The notes under the pieces are model-generated. The model searched no databases, was not told the DNA's origin, and worked only from the letters and a program-made list of their open reading frames with translations. Made by a program: the position numbers and the translations under genes. Source: Niastella vici (GTDB lineage: Bacteria > Bacteroidota > Bacteroidia > Chitinophagales > Chitinophagaceae). From it: DNA of 64,000 nucleotides. The stretch covers positions 62,001 to 126,000 of the forward strand of contig NZ_LVYD01000113.1 in NCBI RefSeq assembly GCF_002077945.1. Direction: 5' to 3'. Shown here one piece after another: positions 8,138 to 18,273 of the stretch. The stretch's first letter is position 1. Each line of letters begins with the position of its first letter.

Positions 8138-9517
8138 ATGAACTTTAAAGAACTAACCAGTAAAATATTAAAAGGCGATATCACCGGCCTGCTGGGCTTT
8201 AGCCGTGATAACAAAAATGTACATCCGGCCGAAATAGCAAGGGTACTGGCCGGAATGCCGTTTGAGGCCACCTACCAGGCCTTTCAATCGTTCCCGGTAA
8301 AAACGCAGGTGGGCATCTTCCCCTACCTCGACGCACTTACGCAAAAAAAGATCATCAGGCAGTTGGGCAATGAAAAAGCCGCCTATATTTTAAATGAACT
8401 AAGCTCCGACGACCGGCTAACTTTTTATTCTTCCCTGAAAGGTGTTGAGCTGTCGAACTTTATTGAATACCTGAACGAAGCCAATAAAGATACCACTCAT
8501 GACCTGTTAGGTTATCCCGACAACAGCGTGGCCCGGCTGATCAATACAGATTTTGCCTCCATTGAAAGGGGAATGACCATTGCCGAAGCCGCTGAACATT
8601 TACGTAAGTACCATAAAGACACAGAGGCTGCCAATGATATCTATGTGGTAGACAATGAGGGAAAACTGATCGATGACATTCCCGTTCGGCGACTGGTATT
8701 AAATGACCCTCAAAAGAAAATAGAAGACATCCTGGATGGCTTTTGCGCCCTTTTACGCATTACCGATAGTAAAGAACAGGCCGTTGCCCTGTTTAAGGAA
8801 TACGACCGGGTTGTATTGCCTGTCGTAAATGCTGATAATATCTTATTGGGGGTGCTTACCGTTGATGATGTGCTTGACGTAGTGGAAGCAAGGGACACCA
8901 AAGAAATGCAAAAATTCGGCGGTCTCGAAAGCCTGGACTATCCGTATGTAAAAACGCCTTTTTTCTCCCTGATCAAAAAACGGGCCGGCTGGCTCATCGT
9001 GTTGTTCATCAGTGAAATGTTAACGGCAACAGCCATGTCGTACTTTGATATGGAAATTTCAAAAGCGGTAGTGCTGGCGCTGTTTGTTCCATTAATAATT
9101 TCAAGTGGGGGTAACAGTGGCTCGCAGGCCGCCACACTTATTATCAGGGCCATGGCCGTTAAAGAGTTAACGATCAAAAACTGGTGGTATGTCATGCGCC
9201 GGGAAATTTGTTCGGGTTTAATATTGGGTTTGATACTCGGCAGCATCGGCTTTTTGCGCATTTCATTATGGCAAAATTTTCACTGGTATAATTATGGGCC
9301 GTACTGGATGCTGGTTGCCATAACCGTTTGCCTCTCACTCATTGGTATTGTAATGTGGGGCACCTTAAGCGGTTCCATGATACCCATCGTTTTAAAACGT
9401 TTTAAACTCGACCCCGCCACCTCTTCGGCCCCGTTCGTTGCCACGCTGGTTGATGTAACCGGGCTGGTCATTTACTTTACCATAGCGGCTATATTATTAA
9501 AGGGAACTTTGCTGTAA
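8138..9517 (+). CDS. mgtE: Magnesium transporter MgtE
   Basis: An inner-membrane magnesium channel/transporter of 459 residues, usual for the family. The cytoplasmic MgtE N domain (about 15-125) is followed by two CBS domains (about 135-255) that sense magnesium. Five membrane helices start near residue 285. The diagnostic motif SSGGNSGSQ begins at residue 322, and the pore-helix region LLKRFKLDPATSSAPFV-type block follows at about 420. The start ATG follows GTAAT and gives the normal N-terminus. Its 3' end overlaps the end of the convergent RND pump gene by 21 bases. Confidence 0.94.
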   Translation: MNFKELTSKILKGDITGLLGFSRDNKNVHPAEIARVLAGMPFEATYQAFQSFPVKTQVGIFPYLDALTQKKIIRQLGNEKAAYILNELSSDDRLTFYSSLKGVELSNFIEYLNEANKDTTHDLLGYPDNSVARLINTDFASIERGMTIAEAAEHLRKYHKDTEAANDIYVVDNEGKLIDDIPVRRLVLNDPQKKIEDILDGFCALLRITDSKEQAVALFKEYDRVVLPVVNADNILLGVLTVDDVLDVVEARDTKEMQKFGGLESLDYPYVKTPFFSLIKKRAGWLIVLFISEMLTATAMSYFDMEISKAVVLALFVPLIISSGGNSGSQAATLIIRAMAVKELTIKNWWYVMRREICSGLILGLILGSIGFLRISLWQNFHWYNYGPYWMLVAITVCLSLIGIVMWGTLSGSMIPIVLKRFKLDPATSSAPFVATLVDVTGLVIYFTIAAILLKGTLL

Positions 9518-12500
9518 CCGGTCTTTATAAATAAAACGTATACCCGTTGGCAATACGATCAGCAATAAGGGTAACGCCATTACAAAGCCGCCGATTACGG
9601 CAATGGCCAGTGGCTGGTGCAACTGGGCGCCGGTACCAATACCCAATGCCAGGGGCATTAACGCTATAATGGCGCCCAGCGCCGTCATCAGCTTGGGCCG
9701 CAACCGGGTAGAGATGGAATAGATAATAGATTCATCGGTATTTTTTTCATGAAGCGATTCTTTGAATTGCAGAAAAGTAAATACAGCGTTTTCGCCAATA
9801 ATGCCCACGATCATAATGAGGCCGGTATAGCTTCCCACATTCAGTTGCGTACCGCTAAGGTACAATGCCAGGTAACTTCCAGAAATGCCCAATACGGCAA
9901 TACCTAAGATCAATAAGGCTACCCTAAAACTTTTGAACAGGAACAGGATCACGGCAAATACCAGTAAACTGGAAGAGACCAGGATCATCAGCAATTCCCT
10001 GAACGATTGTTGCTGACTGGCATATGAACCGCCATATTCAATATGATACGATGGCGGCAATTCAACGCCGTGGGAAAGTTTTTTTTGCACATCCTTCATC
10101 ACGCTTCCCAGGTCCCGGTTTTCCAAACGGGCTTCTATTACGCCCATTGATTGCAGGTTTTCGCGTTTAATTTCTGCATCCCCCCCATTGATATTTACCT
10201 GCGCCAAAGCCGAGATGGGTTTTAACCGGCCGTCGGGTAAAAAGATCTGCAGTTCATTAATATTTTTCAAACTCAAAGTCCTGCTGCCGGGGTATACCAG
10301 CCTGATGGCTGAATACTGTTGCCGTTCAAATAAATTGCCCACCACGTTTCCCTGCAGCGAGGTTTGCAACTGGTATTGAAAGCCGGCAGCCGTAAGGCCA
10401 AATTGCGCCAGCTTTTGATAATTAGGCAGCACGCTGACAGAGGGGCCGGCGATAACGATGCCATCAAATACATCGGCTGTACCCGGCACCTGTTCCAAAA
10501 TACCGGCTACCTGTTTCGACAATACCTGTAACTTTTTTTGATCGTCGCCAAATACTTTTATTTCAACAGGCTGTACACTGGTCATCAGATCGCCCAGCAT
10601 ATCACCGATCACCTGTCCAAAATCGACCCGCAACTCCGGCTGAGAGGTTTCTATTTTATTACGAATGTCTTCAATGACGGCGGAAGTGGTCCGGCTTCTT
10701 TTCTTTTTCAACTGTATTAAATAATCGCCGCTATTAGGTTCGGTAATAAAGAAACCCATTTGTGTGCCGGTGCGGCGGGAGTAAGCCTGCACCTCGGGTA
10801 TAGTGGTTATTATTTTTTCTACCTGCCGCAGCTCCCGGTCTGTTTCCTCGAGCGAGGTGCCAGGCGGTGACGTGTAATCGAGCACAATGCTGCCTTCATC
10901 CATTTCAGGCAAAAAGCCGGTCTCCAGTTTTGGAAGCAAAATAACGATCAAAATGATTAACGCAACAGCTATTCCAATACTGATATAGGGCCGGGTGATA
11001 AAGAACGACACCCATCTTTGTGTTTTTACAGCGTGTGGCGTTTCCTCCCTTATTCTTCTTCGGGCAGCCTTTCGCGTCAATAAAAGATATACCACGGGCA
11101 ATCCGAGCCAGGTAACAAAGAACGAACACACCAGGGTAATGATCATGGTATTGGTCATTACACTGAAGTAAGCCCCCGCCACCCCGGTCATTAATAAAAA
11201 TGGAATAAAGATCACGATGGTGCTTACAGAAGAGCCCAGCATGGCCGGGAAAAGGTAACTGATGGCCTTTTGCACCAGGGTAGTTGAGGGTTCTTCGGGA
11301 TGTTCTTCATGGGTGCGGTGAATTTGTTCCACCACCACAATAGCATCATCGATGATGAGCCCAATGGCTGCGGCAATAGCGCCCAGGGTCATTATATTGA
11401 AGGTATACCCTATTGCATACAGCACGATCAGGGTTAAACAAAGGGTAATGGGAATGGTGATCAGCAAGGTAGCGCTGGCTTTCAGCGAACGCAGAAAAAT
11501 GATCGCTACTATAATAGCCAGTACGAGCCCTATCCAAAGGCTGTCGGTCACACTTCTAATAGAATCCTTTACAAAATTGGCCTGTATGTAATAAGGAACG
11601 ATCCGTACATCTGCGGGCAGTATTTTTTTCAACGCTGCCACCCTGGCTTCAATTTTATTCGACAGGTCGACCAGGTTGGCATTGGGTTGTTTAATAACAG
11701 CCACCAGCACCCCATCCCTGCCATTGGCATTGATCTTTATATATTCCACCGCGCCGTTCACCTGTACATCGGCAATATCTTTTATTGTCACCACTCTTTT
11801 GCCGTCGTTCTTTATGACGATCTGTTCCAGCTCTTCTTTATTATGCACCGTTGCATCGGTTACGGTAAGGTATAAATAACGATAGTCGGTTAAATAGCCG
11901 TTCGATTTTATAAAATTGGATTGGTTGAGTGCGGTGGTTATCAGATCGGGGGTAACAGACAGGGTGCTCATTTTTTGTACATTCAACTGCAGCCAGTATT
12001 CTTTTGTTTTACCACCGGTGATCCTGATCTCCGATACGCCATCTACCTGCGACAAAAATGGTTTAATGGTATAGTTGGCAATAAGCTTTAATTCAATGGG
12101 CGACCGGGTATTGCTTTCGAGGGAATAGCCCATTACCGGCAGTATTGATGGATTCATGCGGGCTACATTGATCTGGGTTTCGGGGGGCAGGTCGTTTCTG
12201 ATCTCCGCAATTTTTGATTCAATCCGCTGCTGGCTGATATCGACATTGGCATTCCAGTTCAGAAAGGCGGAGATTTCGCAGCTGCCCCGGCTGGTGGTAC
12301 TGCGAATGGTTTGCAGATCGGGCACCTGTTTAATGGCCGCTTCGAGTGGTTTGGTTACCGTTACCATCATTTTATCGACTGGCTGCAGGCCTGCATCGGC
12401 TATGATCTTGATCTTGGGAAAAGTAATTTCAGGAAATAATGAGGTTTGCAACCTGGTATATACAAAGGTTCCACCGGCTATAATGAGCACCAGCAGAACG

Positions 12501-12538
12501 GTAAGCGGGTTTTTATGGGTGAGAAAAAAGTTATTCAC
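9497..12538 (-). CDS. RND efflux pump, inner-membrane subunit
   Basis: A 1013-residue AcrB/MdtB-like transporter that moves drugs or other small hydrophobic compounds out of the periplasm using the proton gradient. The N-terminal helix is followed by the porter block TSLFPEITFPKIKI. The proton-relay pair is D397-D398 in GLIIDDAIVVVEQIH of helix 4. A second half repeats the layout (helices from about 520 and 850, with GIIGENAVFTFLQF taking the place of the relay). It is the last gene of a leftward operon with the adaptor (11-base gap) and TolC protein. The substrate class is not decided; the DD relay points to the hydrophobic/amphiphilic (HAE1-like) branch rather than the heavy-metal branch. 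Confidence 0.93.
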   Translation of the reverse strand: MNNFFLTHKNPLTVLLVLIIAGGTFVYTRLQTSLFPEITFPKIKIIADAGLQPVDKMMVTVTKPLEAAIKQVPDLQTIRSTTSRGSCEISAFLNWNANVDISQQRIESKIAEIRNDLPPETQINVARMNPSILPVMGYSLESNTRSPIELKLIANYTIKPFLSQVDGVSEIRITGGKTKEYWLQLNVQKMSTLSVTPDLITTALNQSNFIKSNGYLTDYRYLYLTVTDATVHNKEELEQIVIKNDGKRVVTIKDIADVQVNGAVEYIKINANGRDGVLVAVIKQPNANLVDLSNKIEARVAALKKILPADVRIVPYYIQANFVKDSIRSVTDSLWIGLVLAIIVAIIFLRSLKASATLLITIPITLCLTLIVLYAIGYTFNIMTLGAIAAAIGLIIDDAIVVVEQIHRTHEEHPEEPSTTLVQKAISYLFPAMLGSSVSTIVIFIPFLLMTGVAGAYFSVMTNTMIITLVCSFFVTWLGLPVVYLLLTRKAARRRIREETPHAVKTQRWVSFFITRPYISIGIAVALIILIVILLPKLETGFLPEMDEGSIVLDYTSPPGTSLEETDRELRQVEKIITTIPEVQAYSRRTGTQMGFFITEPNSGDYLIQLKKKRSRTTSAVIEDIRNKIETSQPELRVDFGQVIGDMLGDLMTSVQPVEIKVFGDDQKKLQVLSKQVAGILEQVPGTADVFDGIVIAGPSVSVLPNYQKLAQFGLTAAGFQYQLQTSLQGNVVGNLFERQQYSAIRLVYPGSRTLSLKNINELQIFLPDGRLKPISALAQVNINGGDAEIKRENLQSMGVIEARLENRDLGSVMKDVQKKLSHGVELPPSYHIEYGGSYASQQQSFRELLMILVSSSLLVFAVILFLFKSFRVALLILGIAVLGISGSYLALYLSGTQLNVGSYTGLIMIVGIIGENAVFTFLQFKESLHEKNTDESIIYSISTRLRPKLMTALGAIIALMPLALGIGTGAQLHQPLAIAVIGGFVMALPLLLIVLPTGIRFIYKDRLQQSSL

Positions 12539-12549
12539 CTGTAACTGTT

Positions 12550-13461
12550 TTACTGCTTTACTATTTTAATTTTCGCGGTATCGGGCAGGCCATAACTGCC
12601 GGTGAGCACAAACCGGTCGGCCGGCGAAAACCGGGGCGAATCAATTTCTACCTGGTTATTGCTTTCCAATCCCTTTTTAACCGGCACCTTTACCGCTACC
12701 GTATCACCGGCCACCTTCATAACCCAGAAATTTGTTTGCGTTTCGTCGCTCAACACAGCTCCTTTTGGCAATGACACCACACTGGCTTTTGCAATTTTTT
12801 CAACGGTCACTTTGGCCACCAGGTTCACCGGTAATTTGTTCTGGTTCACTTTAATAAAAATACTCTGTGTTTGCGAAGCCGAATCAACCATGGCCGTTAC
12901 CTGGCTGATGGTGCCGGGTAATGACTGGCCATCGGGTAATTTCAGCAATACATTTTTCTTCCCTAAAATATACGGCCTTAGTTCATAGGGCAGGTTGAGC
13001 ACAAATACAAAACTGTTCACATCATTGATAACTGCCAGTTGCTCCCCTTCCTGTACATAATCGCCGGTTTGATGATCTACTTCCGAAACATGCCCCGTTA
13101 AAGCAGCCCTTATGGTAATAAGACCTGAAAATTTAAAGGTGGAATCCAGCGCATTGATGGTATTGCCAATACTGCGGGCTTCTTTTGTTTTTAGTACAAA
13201 TAACTCACTGCCTGCCGGCACTGTTTTTCCCACAATGGCATTTACCGTTTGCAGATAGCCATTGGCACTGGCCTTTACAATGCTTTTTTGCAGAAAGGCT
13301 GAGGTAGCGTTCAGTTCAACATATTCCGCCATAGGCGCTATTGTAATACCCGTAATAGTTACCGGGGTAATGGTTTCCGGTTCCGGCGCATCATCATCTG
13401 CTGCCTGATGACCACAGGAAATAAAGGTTGCCAATACAAAATATAAAACGATCCTGATCAT
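12550..13461 (-). CDS. RND efflux periplasmic adaptor (membrane fusion protein)
   Basis: A 303-residue HlyD/AcrA-family adaptor that links the inner-membrane pump at 9497-12538 to the TolC channel. The N-terminus is a lipoprotein-like signal (VLATFISCGHQ). A split barrel-sandwich (biotinyl-lipoyl-like) domain follows, with VGKTVPAGSELFVLKTKEA and GHVSEVDHQTGDYVQEGEQL, then a beta-barrel domain. The alpha-helical hairpin between the two lipoyl halves is very short (about 25 residues) compared with AcrA. It stands between tolC (11 bases upstream) and the pump gene (11 bases downstream), which fixes its role. Confidence 0.92.
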   Translation of the reverse strand: MIRIVLYFVLATFISCGHQAADDDAPEPETITPVTITGITIAPMAEYVELNATSAFLQKSIVKASANGYLQTVNAIVGKTVPAGSELFVLKTKEARSIGNTINALDSTFKFSGLITIRAALTGHVSEVDHQTGDYVQEGEQLAVINDVNSFVFVLNLPYELRPYILGKKNVLLKLPDGQSLPGTISQVTAMVDSASQTQSIFIKVNQNKLPVNLVAKVTVEKIAKASVVSLPKGAVLSDETQTNFWVMKVAGDTVAVKVPVKKGLESNNQVEIDSPRFSPADRFVLTGSYGLPDTAKIKIVKQ

Positions 13462-13472
13462 ATATATGCATA

Positions 13473-14783
13473 TTACCTGTTCCAGTAATTGAGCTGGTTG
13501 ATAATTTTTAACCGGTCAATATAATTTTGAGTAACCAGGTACCGGGCATTAAAATAATTGGTAAGCGACAGTATAAAATCGGTTACCCGGATATCACCGG
13601 TACCAAGCAGCTTTTCATTTACCGTAATAAGCGTTTCGGTATACCTGATCTGCTGGTTAATATCGCTGATCAGTTTTTCGGTGGCATGCAGCTGCTGCAA
13701 CAACTGAAAGATCTGTTGCTCCCGTTGGCTAATAAAATAATCTCTTTTTGCCTGCCTGGTTTGCTCCTGCAGGTCGATCTTTTGATACTGCAACCTGCGT
13801 TGCCGGCCATCGTAAATGGGTACAGAGAGGTTTAACCCAACACTGGCGCCCATGTTTTTGCCGGGGTGCACGGTAAGGGATGAATTATAGCCCGCATCGG
13901 CAACCGCATTGATCTTTGGGCGGTAGTTTATATCGATCAGGGCCCGGTCGTTCCGCAGTTTCAGGCTATCGAGCACATATTGCCGGTAAAATGCCGAGCT
14001 GGTATAGTCTGGAAGCGAATTCAATGTAAGCCGCGGGTCTTCCAGCACCGGGGCAGCCAAAGTATCCCGGATACCCGAGAGGTAGTTCAATGCCGCATAA
14101 TCAAAATTGTATTGTATTTCGAGCTGGGTGGTGTTCAGCAATTGTTGCTGCCTGGTAACAGCAAAGGCGAGGTAGTCGGCTTGTTTGAACACATTGGCTT
14201 GCGTAAGGCGTTTTAATAGTGAATCTTCCCGCCCTAACAATTCATTGATCTCTTTATTGAATTGCAGTTGCAGCCAGTCGCCAAACGTAACGATGTACTG
14301 ATCGGTGATCGTTTTTTTAATATCCTGCTGCGACAGGCGGATATTGTTGGTTGCCGACTGTGCCTCTATGGTAAAGCCGGCAATCTGCGTAGCTATACTC
14401 CTGCGGCCAACAAATGCCTTGTTAACTGAAAGTAAAGCCTGTAGCTGTCCCTTATTGGTTATCGCTTCATCGTACCCATAGCCATTAATGACAGGCGCAT
14501 ACAAATTGTTACTGACACCTGTTACCTGGGGACGCAGCGTGGCACGCAGGATCTGGCTATCTATCGATAGCGACGCCACCTGGTTTTGAAAGTCTTTCAG
14601 TAAAGGGCTGTTTTTTATAGCATATCCCAGGTAGTAATCCAGCGTATTATGCTGCGCCGCTGCGCATAGTGAAAGCAGGAGAACAAGTATAACGGTACCT
14701 GCCCTCAACAAGTTAGATCCAATGTATTTGCTTCGTCTGAAGTGAACTATCACCATTGACCGGGATTTCCAATCAATTTGCAT
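13473..14783 (-). CDS. TolC-family outer-membrane efflux protein
   Basis: A 436-residue outer-membrane channel subunit, the first gene of the leftward tripartite efflux operon. After the signal sequence (TVILVLLLSLCAAAQ), two long helical repeats with heptad character alternate with short beta segments, typical of TolC/OprM. The pattern LDYYLGYAIKNSPLLKDFQN is the usual N-terminal block of the family. The start at 14783 leaves about 27 residues before the hydrophobic core, so an internal ATG (MVIVHFRRS, 14756) is an equally possible start. Confidence 0.9.
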   Translation of the reverse strand: MQIDWKSRSMVIVHFRRSKYIGSNLLRAGTVILVLLLSLCAAAQHNTLDYYLGYAIKNSPLLKDFQNQVASLSIDSQILRATLRPQVTGVSNNLYAPVINGYGYDEAITNKGQLQALLSVNKAFVGRRSIATQIAGFTIEAQSATNNIRLSQQDIKKTITDQYIVTFGDWLQLQFNKEINELLGREDSLLKRLTQANVFKQADYLAFAVTRQQQLLNTTQLEIQYNFDYAALNYLSGIRDTLAAPVLEDPRLTLNSLPDYTSSAFYRQYVLDSLKLRNDRALIDINYRPKINAVADAGYNSSLTVHPGKNMGASVGLNLSVPIYDGRQRRLQYQKIDLQEQTRQAKRDYFISQREQQIFQLLQQLHATEKLISDINQQIRYTETLITVNEKLLGTGDIRVTDFILSLTNYFNARYLVTQNYIDRLKIINQLNYWNR

Positions 14784-14897
14784 TCAAAAACCGGGCCCTG
14801 CCCACTTCAAAATTCCTTCAGAATTGAGTGTTTAATTAGCTTATTCTTCCTGCGATATTTTTTCGGGCTTGTTTTTTAAAAGCGTGACACATGAGCC

Positions 14898-16412
14898 TTG
14901 AACAAGAAACTTAGATACTTCGATCTTCCGGTCATCACCTCAGGAACAAGCAAAAAGAGCCTTGTCGTTTTTTTTATATTACTATTTCTTATCGTTTTAA
15001 GATTATCATTAACAGGCCTGATGGGGCTTATGCCACAGGATGCCTATTATTTTTTTTACAGTGAACACCCGGCCCTTTCTTATTATGACCATCCGGGCGC
15101 AATAGCATGGGCGTTATGGTTTTTCACTTCTTTGTTAGGGAAAAAAGTATTTGTCGTAAAGCTGGCGGCCACTATTGTTACATTGTTGACACAAGTAGCT
15201 TTTGCGGTTTTAGCTATGTGTTTTCTGGATTTTAAAGGGGTATTACTGGCAATGATATTGTTGCTTTCTACCGTAATGATCTCTGTATTATCCCTGATTG
15301 CATCACCCGATGTTCCGTTGGTATTTTTCTGGACCCTTTCTTTAATAGCGTTATACCTGGCTGTTTTCAGAGAAATAAAGCAATGCTGGCTTTGGGCTGG
15401 CCTGTTAATGGGATTGGCCTTCGACAGCAAGTACACCGCTGTTTTTCTTCCTGCCGGCCTTATCCTGTTCCTGGTATTAACGCCTTTATACCGGAAATTA
15501 CTTTTATCAAAGTGGTTATATGCCTGTTTGCTGCTTTTTATTATCACTGCCCTGCCTGTTATAATCTGGAACTATGATCATGATTTTGCTTCATTCAGAT
15601 TTCAATCGGTTAACAGGGCCGAAGAAGCCGAAAGCAGTTATTTTAGTGTAAAAGACTTTTTTGGCGTTATTGGCCATCAGGCATTTTTGCTGGTACCTGT
15701 ATTATTCTTTTCCCTGATAGCCATGTTATGGGGGTTCTATAAAAAATACCGCCTCAAATTAAGTAGTATCCCGGCGCAACAATTATTTCTACTTTCCTTC
15801 TTTGCACCAGTTTTTATTGGCTTTTTGTGTATCTCATTTTTTTATTGGGTAAAAATAAACTGGATCATGCCGGCCTATATCACCGGTATAATACTGGCAG
15901 GCATGTATGTAAAACAGAAATGGGTACTGCCCCAATTGATTGCATCCCTGGTTATTCATATTGTAATGGCGGTGGAAATTATTTTTTACCCGGTAATTGT
16001 GCGATCAGATGATACCTGGGTTGGCTGGAATGATTTGTCGCAACAGGTAAAAAGCATTAAGGCCCATTACCCCGGTTATTTTATCTTTTCTGCAGATGAT
16101 TATAAGACTGCTGCCGTATTAAACTTCTATTATGATGAAATGGTATATGGTAAAAATATCCTGGGGGAGCCGGCTTTACAATTTGATTATGTAAATACCA
16201 ATTTGCAAACCCTGAAAGGAAAGAATGCACTGTTTATTGACTCTCACCCCAACCTGTCAGATTGCGAAACCTATCTACCAGTTTTAAACCGGTATTTTAC
16301 GCAGATCACTCCTTTGCAACCAATTCTGGTAAAAAAAGGAGGCAGCGTGGTTAGAAAATTCTGTGTATATGCCTGTTTGAAATATAACCCACCGGCACAT
16401 CAGGCGCCTTAG
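14898..16412 (+). CDS. GT-C glycosyltransferase, family 39 (ArnT/PMT-like)
   Basis: A 504-residue polytopic membrane enzyme that would transfer a sugar from a polyprenyl-phosphate donor to a lipid or protein on the periplasmic face. About ten hydrophobic helices are visible. The first periplasmic loop carries the conserved acidic block PQDAYYFFYSEHPALSYYDH, where the Asp is the family's catalytic residue. FDSKYTAVFL is the conserved cytoplasmic motif. The start is TTG at 14898; the upstream ATG at 14891 is out of frame and ends after seven codons. The last four bases overlap the convergent SulP gene. The acceptor is unknown. Confidence 0.85.
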   Translation: MNKKLRYFDLPVITSGTSKKSLVVFFILLFLIVLRLSLTGLMGLMPQDAYYFFYSEHPALSYYDHPGAIAWALWFFTSLLGKKVFVVKLAATIVTLLTQVAFAVLAMCFLDFKGVLLAMILLLSTVMISVLSLIASPDVPLVFFWTLSLIALYLAVFREIKQCWLWAGLLMGLAFDSKYTAVFLPAGLILFLVLTPLYRKLLLSKWLYACLLLFIITALPVIIWNYDHDFASFRFQSVNRAEEAESSYFSVKDFFGVIGHQAFLLVPVLFFSLIAMLWGFYKKYRLKLSSIPAQQLFLLSFFAPVFIGFLCISFFYWVKINWIMPAYITGIILAGMYVKQKWVLPQLIASLVIHIVMAVEIIFYPVIVRSDDTWVGWNDLSQQVKSIKAHYPGYFIFSADDYKTAAVLNFYYDEMVYGKNILGEPALQFDYVNTNLQTLKGKNALFIDSHPNLSDCETYLPVLNRYFTQITPLQPILVKKGGSVVRKFCVYACLKYNPPAHQAP

Positions 16413-17821
16413 TGTATTGCTGTTACATTTACCTTTTCAATACCAATGGTATATAACGTTATGTGCCTGTCTTTCGCCTTGTTTTCAAACTCGCTTATTA
16501 TTTCAAGGATATCGTAATCTACGAAATTACAATTACTGCCGTCAATAGTTAAAATACTGTTCTCAGGCACTTCATCCAATGCCTTTTTTAGTTTAACCTT
16601 ATTTAAAAAAGTTACATTGCTGTTCAGTTTGATCAGCTCTGTTTCCTTACCATTCATAACCGTTCTGGTGATCCTGTACTCGGCCCTGAAATTATTCTGA
16701 ATAATAAAATAAGCCGACAGTAATAACCCTATACTAACGCCAATTAAAAGGTCTGTAGCCAGTATCATTACGATAGTCAGTATAAATGGCAGAAATTGCT
16801 TCCAACCCAGGCTAAACATGTTCTTATACAGTTTTGGCTGGGTAAGGTTATAACCGGTCATAAGCAGAATGGCTGAAAGCGCCGCGTAAGGGATCCTGTT
16901 TAATACAAAAGGTATTAGCACAACCGCCAGCAACAACAAGGCCCCATGGGTAATGGCCGACATTTTCGTTCGGGCGCCGGCGTCTACATTGGCCGACCCG
17001 CGCACCACTACCGCAGTTAAAGGAATGGCCCCCAATACGCCGCAAACCATATTGCCAATACCCTGGGCGATCAATTCCCGGTTCACCGGGGTAATGCGAT
17101 TATGCCTGTCGAGCTTATCAATGGCTTCAATACATAAAAGGGTTTCCAATGTGGCCAGCAACCCAATAACCACACCGTTCTTCCAGATCTGTATATTGGA
17201 GAAAAGCCGCTTAAATTCAGGAAAGGAGAGCTTTGAAAAGATATCAGCAGGTATATTTACCAATTGATCCTTTTCCACAGCCAGTATTCCGGAAAACAAT
17301 ATCCCCATACCAACAACCAATAACGGAGCCGGCAAAAAGGAAAACTTTTTTGCAAAAGGCAATCGCATCAACACCAGTATCAACACCGAGCATATGGCAA
17401 TTAATAATGAAGCAGTGCTTACATGATGAAGGAAGGGTTTAACCTGATTTATAATCAGCATAAGACCAATAGCTGCCAGCATTCCTTTGATCACCGCCGA
17501 TGGAAAATAGTTGGCAATTGCGCCCAATTTCAATACGCCCAGCAATACCTGAAAAGCTCCGGCAATAATTACTGTAAGCAGGAAAGTTGGGTAGTTACCT
17601 AACGTAATAATGGAAGCAGCCACTAATGTTGTTAATCCTGCTGCCGGACCACTCACAGCCAGTGGTGAGGCGCTGATGGCGGCCACAACGATGCCGCCGA
17701 TCATCCCGGATAAAAGGCCTGCATACAGGGGAGCGCCTGACGCCAGGGCGATACCCAGGCACAACGGTAACGCCACCAAAAAAACAGACAGCCCTGCTGC
17801 AAGATCGTATCGCAGCCACAT
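16409..17821 (-). CDS. SulP-family anion transporter with STAS domain
   Basis: An inner-membrane transporter of the SulP (SLC26) family for sulfate, bicarbonate or similar anions. I start at the ATG at 17821 (MWLRYDLAAG), which gives the usual short N-terminus before the signature ALPLCLGIALASGAPLYAG. The longer frame back to 17905 would overlap the upstream gene. Twelve to fourteen helices follow, and a cytoplasmic STAS domain occupies roughly the last 85 residues (LTIDGSNCNFVDYDILEII), ending at an N-V-T-A-I-H tail that is short for the family. No carbonic anhydrase gene is adjacent, so bicarbonate transport cannot be argued from context. Confidence 0.9.
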   Translation of the reverse strand: MWLRYDLAAGLSVFLVALPLCLGIALASGAPLYAGLLSGMIGGIVVAAISASPLAVSGPAAGLTTLVAASIITLGNYPTFLLTVIIAGAFQVLLGVLKLGAIANYFPSAVIKGMLAAIGLMLIINQVKPFLHHVSTASLLIAICSVLILVLMRLPFAKKFSFLPAPLLVVGMGILFSGILAVEKDQLVNIPADIFSKLSFPEFKRLFSNIQIWKNGVVIGLLATLETLLCIEAIDKLDRHNRITPVNRELIAQGIGNMVCGVLGAIPLTAVVVRGSANVDAGARTKMSAITHGALLLLAVVLIPFVLNRIPYAALSAILLMTGYNLTQPKLYKNMFSLGWKQFLPFILTIVMILATDLLIGVSIGLLLSAYFIIQNNFRAEYRITRTVMNGKETELIKLNSNVTFLNKVKLKKALDEVPENSILTIDGSNCNFVDYDILEIISEFENKAKDRHITLYTIGIEKVNVTAIH

Positions 17822-17864
17822 GATCCGGTAATATTTTAGTGTTCGTTTCACCTCGCTGACATTT

Positions 17865-18182
17865 TCAGGATTTCTTATTGTAAGAGACCAACACATCCAT
17901 CCCATCCCGGGGATGAGTAGCCCAATCTACGAGCAACTTGCTGTTGATTGATTCATATATTTCTATTTCACCCTGATCGCCCGGGAGCTCCTTCATAGGG
18001 ATCAGCACCAGATACCGGGGTTCCATATAATCCAATCTTTTGTCGGATGTAAAGCCTTTAACCTGAACATACTGAAATCCGCTGTGCTTTAATTTTTCCA
18101 AAACAGCTATAGAGAATGGAGCCGTGGTCCCAAAGTTATCCCTTGTTTCGTTTTTCATTGTCAGTGTTATTTCTTTTAGCAT
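17865..18182 (-). CDS. Small soluble protein of unknown function
   Basis: A 105-residue cytoplasmic protein without signal peptide or membrane helix. I do not recognise the family. It reads as a compact alpha/beta fold, with a conserved-looking C-terminal half (RYLVLIPMKELPGDQGEIEI, then WATHPRDGMDVLVSY). A second ATG at 18158 (MKNETRDNFG) is an equally good start. It is leftward, 43 bases upstream of the SulP start used here, and probably cotranscribed with it. That makes an accessory role to the transporter possible but unproven. Confidence 0.65.
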   Translation of the reverse strand: MLKEITLTMKNETRDNFGTTAPFSIAVLEKLKHSGFQYVQVKGFTSDKRLDYMEPRYLVLIPMKELPGDQGEIEIYESINSKLLVDWATHPRDGMDVLVSYNKKS

Positions 18183-18273
18183 CTAAAATAAGTTTGGAGG
18201 GCTGGTCTTTTGTTTAGGGGTACATCATATCCTCACCGCAACCCGTCCAAACTACCGGGTAGGAATTAAACCA

